From contig NZ_JARZHH010000037.1 of the NCBI RefSeq assembly GCF_029946515.1, positions 1 through 64,000 on the forward strand: a stretch of 64,000 nucleotides of DNA, given 5' to 3'. Below the pieces are notes generated by a model. That model made no database searches, was not told where the DNA came from, and was given only the letters and a program-made list of their open reading frames with translations. The stretch comes from Polyangium sp. 6x1. Its GTDB lineage: Bacteria > Myxococcota_A > Polyangia > Polyangiales > Polyangiaceae. Shown here one piece after another: positions 59,992 to 64,000 of this stretch (positions are counted from its first letter, which is position 1; each line of letters starts with the position of its first letter). Made by a program: the position numbers and the translations under genes.

Positions 59992-61917
59992 ATGGAAACT
60001 GCAGTGCAGAAGACGCGGCTGCCGGTCATGAACGGCGGCGCGAAGCAGTCCGTGGTCGACGAGGCTCTGGAAGCCGAGCTCCGCGCATTCGAAGAGGCGG
60101 AGCGCGAGCGCCTCGGCATCAAGGCCGAGCGCAAGCAGTGGGTCGACTCGATGTTGAACCCGCACGTGAAGCGGAGCGAGCGCGAGAACGTGACGCTCCT
60201 GATCTCGGGGCTCACCGCGGCGCAGGACTTCCTCGTGGAAGGCGCGCTCGGCGGACTCGGCTACAAGATCAAGAACATCGGCTGTCCGGACCAGGAAGGC
60301 CTGCAGGTCGGCAAGGAGTTCGGCAACCGCGGGCAGTGCAACCCGACGTACTTCACCGTCGGCAACCTCGTGAACTACCTGATCAAGCTCCGCGAGGAGA
60401 AGGGTTTGACCAGCGAGGAGGTCATCAAGAACTACGTGTTCCTGACGGCCGGCGCGTGCGGCCCCTGCCGCTTCGGGATGTACGTGACGGAGTACAGGAA
60501 GGCGCTGCGCGACGCGGGCTTCGACGGCTTCCGGGTGATGCTGTTCCAGCAGACCGGAGGCCTCTCGCAGGCGACGGGCGACGACGTGGGCATCGACATG
60601 AACCCCGCGTTCTTCGTGGGGATCGTGAAGGGCATCGTGTGCGGCGACGTGCTGAACGCGCTCGGCTATCGCATCCGGCCCTACGAGGTCGTGCCCGGCG
60701 CGACGAACAAGGCGCTCGAAGAGGCCAAGCGCATCATCTACACGGCGCTGCACGATCAGACGAACGTGTTCGTCGCGCTCTACAAGTGCCGCAAGCTCTT
60801 CGAGGCGATCGAGGTCGACAGGCTGCGGGTGCGCGCGAAGGCGTCGATCATCGGCGAGTTCTGGGCGATGACGACGGAGGGCGACGGCAACTACCAGCTG
60901 CAAAAGTTCCTCGAGAGCGAGGGCGCCGAGAACGACATCCAGCTGACGACGGCGTGGCTGCTCTACAACGTGTGGGAGGTCCGTCACGACACGCAGGATC
61001 GCGAGGTGCTGCGCGGCGTGGACGAGGGGACGATGGGCCTCAAGGACCACCAGGGCGAGTTCGACATCGCCAAGCGCATCGCCACGATGCGGCTCGCGGA
61101 GGCGGCGCTGAAGGTCGGCTTCCAGGCGTTCGCGCAGCCGATCGGCCTGCACGACTATCACCTGCCGGACATGGATCTCGTCGCAGAGGTGGCCGAGGAC
61201 TACTACTCGAACGATCTCCGCGGCGGCGAAGGGCACATGGAGGTCGGCAAGCTGATCGTGAACACGGTGCGCGCAAAGGCGCACATCACGGTGAGCGTGA
61301 AGCCGTTCGGATGCATGCCCTCGTCCGGCGTCTCGGACGGCGTGCAGTCGCTGATCACCGGCAAGTACCCGGGCACGATCTTCTGCGCGGTCGAGACGAG
61401 CGGTGACGGCGCGACGAACTTCTACTCGCGCATCCAGATGTACATGTTCAAGGCGCGGATCGCGGCCGAGCAGGAGCTCGAGCGCGTGCTCGCCGAGGAG
61501 GGTTTGACGCTCGAGCAGGTGCGCGCGTTCCTCGACGCGAACCCGAAGTACAAGAGCGCGCTTTACTACCCGCCCCACCGCGTCGCGGGGACGGCGGCAA
61601 ACCTCGTCTACGCCGTGGCGCCGTTCATCAAGAAGACGGCGGCGGAGCGCGCGATCGACAAGGCGAAACACGCGGCCGAGGCGCTGCGCGACGTGGCCGT
61701 GAGCGCGCCCGGGACGATCACCGAGGTCTACCGGAAGGCGACGGATCCCGAGACGATCGCGAAGGTCCGCGAGGACGCGCTCGTGCTCCGCGACATCGTG
61801 CGTGGCAAGGCGATGGAGCGCTTCCGTCCGCTCCTGCAGCAGCTCATGGGCAAGGCCGTCTTCGAGAACAACCCCGAGATTCGCACGACGACCTACGAGC
61901 CGATCGCCGCGGAATGA
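59992..61917 (+). CDS. 2-hydroxyacyl-CoA dehydratase-like partner protein
   Basis: This 641-aa protein belongs to the COG3581-like group associated with acyl-CoA dehydratase activators. It has cysteines in GQCNPTY, TAGACGPCRFG and KPFGCMPSSGVSDG that could bind an iron-sulfur cluster. Two helical stretches (about 480-520 and 545-600) follow. The true substrate is unknown. AGGGAGGAA before the ATG and 25 bp from the activase gene point to co-translation under the TetR operator. A 641-aa length is longer than a single HgdB subunit, so it may join two functions. Confidence 0.85.
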   Translation: METAVQKTRLPVMNGGAKQSVVDEALEAELRAFEEAERERLGIKAERKQWVDSMLNPHVKRSERENVTLLISGLTAAQDFLVEGALGGLGYKIKNIGCPDQEGLQVGKEFGNRGQCNPTYFTVGNLVNYLIKLREEKGLTSEEVIKNYVFLTAGACGPCRFGMYVTEYRKALRDAGFDGFRVMLFQQTGGLSQATGDDVGIDMNPAFFVGIVKGIVCGDVLNALGYRIRPYEVVPGATNKALEEAKRIIYTALHDQTNVFVALYKCRKLFEAIEVDRLRVRAKASIIGEFWAMTTEGDGNYQLQKFLESEGAENDIQLTTAWLLYNVWEVRHDTQDREVLRGVDEGTMGLKDHQGEFDIAKRIATMRLAEAALKVGFQAFAQPIGLHDYHLPDMDLVAEVAEDYYSNDLRGGEGHMEVGKLIVNTVRAKAHITVSVKPFGCMPSSGVSDGVQSLITGKYPGTIFCAVETSGDGATNFYSRIQMYMFKARIAAEQELERVLAEEGLTLEQVRAFLDANPKYKSALYYPPHRVAGTAANLVYAVAPFIKKTAAERAIDKAKHAAEALRDVAVSAPGTITEVYRKATDPETIAKVREDALVLRDIVRGKAMERFRPLLQQLMGKAVFENNPEIRTTTYEPIAAE

Positions 61918-61958
61918 TCCCGTCTTGACCACCGCGTGACCCCCTGCGACCGTGGGGC

Positions 61959-62783
61959 ATGGCTCCGGAAGCAGAGAAGACGGCCCTGACCGTGGGGGTC
62001 GTGCTCACGTCGGATCCAGAGGGGTCACGCGCGTCGCTCCACGCGTTCTGCAAGGCGCTGTCGGAGGCGACGGGCTTCGAGGTGCACGGCCTCGGGGGCT
62101 GGAACTACAACACGCTGCTCGAAGCCCTGGAGACAGGCGAGGTCGATCTCGGCTGGCTGCCGCCGCTCGTGGCGATGCGCGCGACAGGCCGCGCGCGCGT
62201 CATGCCGATCGTGTTGCCCGTGCGAAACGGAGCGTCGTCGTACATGACGGCGCTGTTCTCACCGAAGGGCTCATCGCTCCGCGAGATCGGCGATCTCCAG
62301 GAGCTGCGCGCGGCGTGGGTCGATCGGCAGAGCGCGGCCGGGTACATCGTGCTGCGGGCGCACCTTCGCTCGATCGGCGTGGACCTCGATCGCGCGTTCC
62401 GCGAGAACCTCTTCTTCGGGTCGCACGGCGAGGTGGCGCGCGCCGTGCTCCAGGGGAGCGCGGACGTGGGCGCGACGTTCGTGCACGTGGAGCCGGATCC
62501 GAGCCATCCGCGCGGCGAGCGCGTGGTGCGCGCCGGATGGGGCGAAGCGGACGTGCAGGTGATCACGTGCGCAGGGCCGATCCCGGCGGACGTGATGGCC
62601 GCGAGCGTGCGCGTGCCGGTGTCGTCGATGCGCAAGCTGCAGCGGGCGCTCGTGGACAGCGGGGACAGCGAGCTCGGTCGGGCCGCGCGGGTGCTCTTCG
62701 GCGCGGAAGGGTTCGTCGTGGCGCGGAGCGAGCACCTGGATCCGCTGGCGAAACTCATCGCCAGGCACGAGCAAGAGCCCTAG
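61959..62783 (+). CDS. PhnD-like phosphate/phosphonate-binding protein without signal peptide
   Basis: This 274-aa protein reads like a type 2 periplasmic binding protein of the PhnD family (VGVVLTSDPEGSR, GEVDLGWLPPLVAM, GEVARAVLQGSADVGATFVH). It has no signal peptide or lipobox: the first residues (MAPEAEKTALTVGV) lead straight into the first strand. It is thus probably cytoplasmic and may sense a ligand rather than feed a transporter. It lies 41 bp after the dehydratase-like gene and may share its transcript. It overlaps the convergent next gene by 4 bp. Confidence 0.82.
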   Translation: MAPEAEKTALTVGVVLTSDPEGSRASLHAFCKALSEATGFEVHGLGGWNYNTLLEALETGEVDLGWLPPLVAMRATGRARVMPIVLPVRNGASSYMTALFSPKGSSLREIGDLQELRAAWVDRQSAAGYIVLRAHLRSIGVDLDRAFRENLFFGSHGEVARAVLQGSADVGATFVHVEPDPSHPRGERVVRAGWGEADVQVITCAGPIPADVMAASVRVPVSSMRKLQRALVDSGDSELGRAARVLFGAEGFVVARSEHLDPLAKLIARHEQEP

Positions 62784-63328
62784 CGAGCGTTTGTCGTCGG
62801 CGCCTTGCCTTGCTCGAGCGAGCGCAGGGCCGCGTCGAGGGCGTCGGCCGAGGCGAGGCCGAGGTTGCGGAAGACCTCGTGCCCCTGCCGATCGAGGATG
62901 ACGAGGCTCGGGACGTGGTGAAGGCCCTGGAAAGGCCCTGTGCCCTCGATCGTGGCCTCGTCCGCCATGGCGACCGGATACGGCGGAGCGACGACCTTCA
63001 CGAAGGACTCGACGAGCAACTTGTGGTGCGGCGGTTCGAGGACGACGAGGCCAGCGTTGATGCGCGGGACGTGCCGTCTCACGAGGGTCGAGAGGAAGCG
63101 GGCCTGCGCGTGGGACGAGTCGTCGTACGTCGCGACGAACGCGATCACGGTGAAGCGGCCCGCGACGGAGTCGGTGGAGAGCGTGCCGCCGTCGAGCGTC
63201 TCGTACGAGAAAGAGACGCGCGGGCCGCGCGTGATGGACTGCGTGGGCGCGTCGGGCGCAGGCGTGGACGAGCACGCGACAGGCGCCGCGAGCAGGGCGA
63301 GGAGCAGTGCGCGCCTAGCGCGGATCAT
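62780..63328 (-). CDS. Thioredoxin-fold lipoprotein lacking CxxC
   Basis: This 182-aa protein has a lipobox APVAC near residue 19 and a TlpA/AhpC-like fold (about 35-175): FTVIAFVATYDDSSHAQARFL, HHVPSLVILDRQGHEVFRNLG. The usual CxxC active site is replaced by TYDDSSH, so it is unlikely to be a normal thiol oxidoreductase. ATG 63328 overlaps the stop of the upstream gene by 14 bp. Confidence 0.82.
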   Translation of the reverse strand: MIRARRALLLALLAAPVACSSTPAPDAPTQSITRGPRVSFSYETLDGGTLSTDSVAGRFTVIAFVATYDDSSHAQARFLSTLVRRHVPRINAGLVVLEPPHHKLLVESFVKVVAPPYPVAMADEATIEGTGPFQGLHHVPSLVILDRQGHEVFRNLGLASADALDAALRSLEQGKAPTTNAR

Positions 63329-63959
63329 CGATCGCCTCGACGTCGGTGTCGAAGAGGTCGGCGAACTCGCGCAGCGACGCGGGCAGCTCGGCGCCACGAC
63401 GGCGATGGGCGAGGATCGCATGCGCGAGCTCCTCGACGACCGGGGTGAGCGGCGTGGTTTCGAGCATGACACCGTCGACGACCGCGCCGCAGCGAGGCGC
63501 GTCGCCCTCGCTGAGGAGGCTGTCGTGCCGGGCCCAGAAGAAGCCCTCGTCGGGCACGTAGCGGCACCAGAGGACGCGGACGAAGCGGAGGTAGACGGGC
63601 TGGACGAGCGCGACGACACGCGCGCCGCGGGGCGCGATGCCCGAGAGGGCGCGGATGGGCCGGCCGCGCCACGCCGAGGTGTCGCCGAGGATGATGGCCG
63701 CCTCCATGCGCGCTCGGCGGTCGGGATCGGCCTCGACGGCGAGGAGCGGGGCGTAGAGGGCGACGAGGGGAACGGACAAACCGGGCGCGTCCTCGGCGAG
63801 CGCGTCGAGCCAAGCGTCGCGGGCCTCGGGCGCGAGGCCGGCGTAGACGTCGGCCGCGGCGAGGGCCGCGTCGGCGTCGTTGGCGAGGGCGCCGAGCCAC
63901 TCACGCCAGGCCGCGAGGATGCGAGGCTCGGGGTTTCCAGGCTCCTGCGGCTCGTTCAT
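63315..63959 (-). CDS. Hypothetical 214-aa protein
   Basis: I do not recognise this protein. It is Ala/Asp/Glu-rich without signal peptide; the N-terminal half is helical (AWREWLGALANDADAALAAADVYAGLAPEARDAWLDAL) and the middle has RFVRVLWCRYVPDEGFFW. It looks like a myxobacterial TIGR02996-type ('repeat-companion') protein in its first 60 residues, but the match is by eye. It is coupled to the downstream lipoprotein gene. Confidence 0.65.
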   Translation of the reverse strand: MNEPQEPGNPEPRILAAWREWLGALANDADAALAAADVYAGLAPEARDAWLDALAEDAPGLSVPLVALYAPLLAVEADPDRRARMEAAIILGDTSAWRGRPIRALSGIAPRGARVVALVQPVYLRFVRVLWCRYVPDEGFFWARHDSLLSEGDAPRCGAVVDGVMLETTPLTPVVEELAHAILAHRRRGAELPASLREFADLFDTDVEAIDDPR

Positions 63960-64000
63960 CGATCCCTCCCCGCCTCGGCCTCGGGATGGACGCGCGCGTC

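Noticed and set aside
63960-64000. A further gene at the right edge
   Set aside because: Only 41 bases remain and no start, stop or motif is readable.

Overview
The window comes from a high-GC genome that looks like a myxobacterium of the Sorangium/Polyangium type. This is inferred from content, since there is no rRNA gene. The evidence is a clear MYXO-CTERM sorting tail, many large secreted lipoproteins built from MopE-type, DUF4215, fibro-slime and beta-propeller repeats, two Ser/Thr kinases with long C-terminal extensions, a type IV pilus operon, and strong third-position GC that produces long false ORFs on the opposite strands. I see no tRNA, rRNA, insertion sequence, prophage or CRISPR array.

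Layout. 0.2-10.6 kb: a zinc-ribbon membrane protein, a PilY1-like pilus tip protein, a two-gene unit (Cys-rich lipoprotein plus an Lgt-family paralogue fused to a beta-rich domain), an S37-type peptidase and a NodB-like lipoprotein. 10.6-16.4 kb: prfC, a small coupled protein, a 933-aa MYXO-CTERM repeat protein and a poly-proline lipoprotein. 16.4-22.3 kb: a DUF4419-TPR protein and two paralogous MopE/SBBP lipoproteins separated by a 43-bp tandem-repeat array. 22.4-27.7 kb: pilM-N-O-P-Q as one overlapping operon on the minus strand. 27.9-35.7 kb: a LysM/M15-like protein, a FliA/WhiG-like sigma factor, a large membrane-anchored protein, a fused Kal-Kce protein, and uppS-cdsA. 35.8-38.2 kb: glutamate dehydrogenase with palindromic upstream sites and a strong terminator, facing a YgfZ homologue. 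38.3-45 kb: a fibro-slime lipoprotein and a four-gene overlapping operon (kinase, PEGA protein, beta-propeller lipoprotein, TonB/ExbD-like lipoprotein). 45-50.3 kb: a hotdog protein, an EF-hand protein, a KGG small protein, a Gln-rich secreted protein and a VKOR-OmpA-TlpA redox operon. 50.3-54 kb: a kinase fused to a sulfatase-modifying-factor domain and a run of four tiny lipoproteins. 54-64 kb: a YkgJ-type protein, a glutamine amidotransferase, a TetR repressor facing a two-gene acyl-CoA dehydratase-type system across a perfect palindrome, a PhnD-like protein and two minus-strand genes.

Much of the window concerns the cell envelope: pilus assembly, lipoproteins, periplasmic thiol chemistry and kinase signalling. 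The most unusual items are the Lgt-like fusion with its Cys-heptad partner, the TetR-controlled activase whose two modules each keep both cluster cysteines at identical spacing, the Kal-Kce fusion, the 43-bp repeat array, the four-lipoprotein cluster, and paired operator-like sites before the sigma factor and before gdhA.
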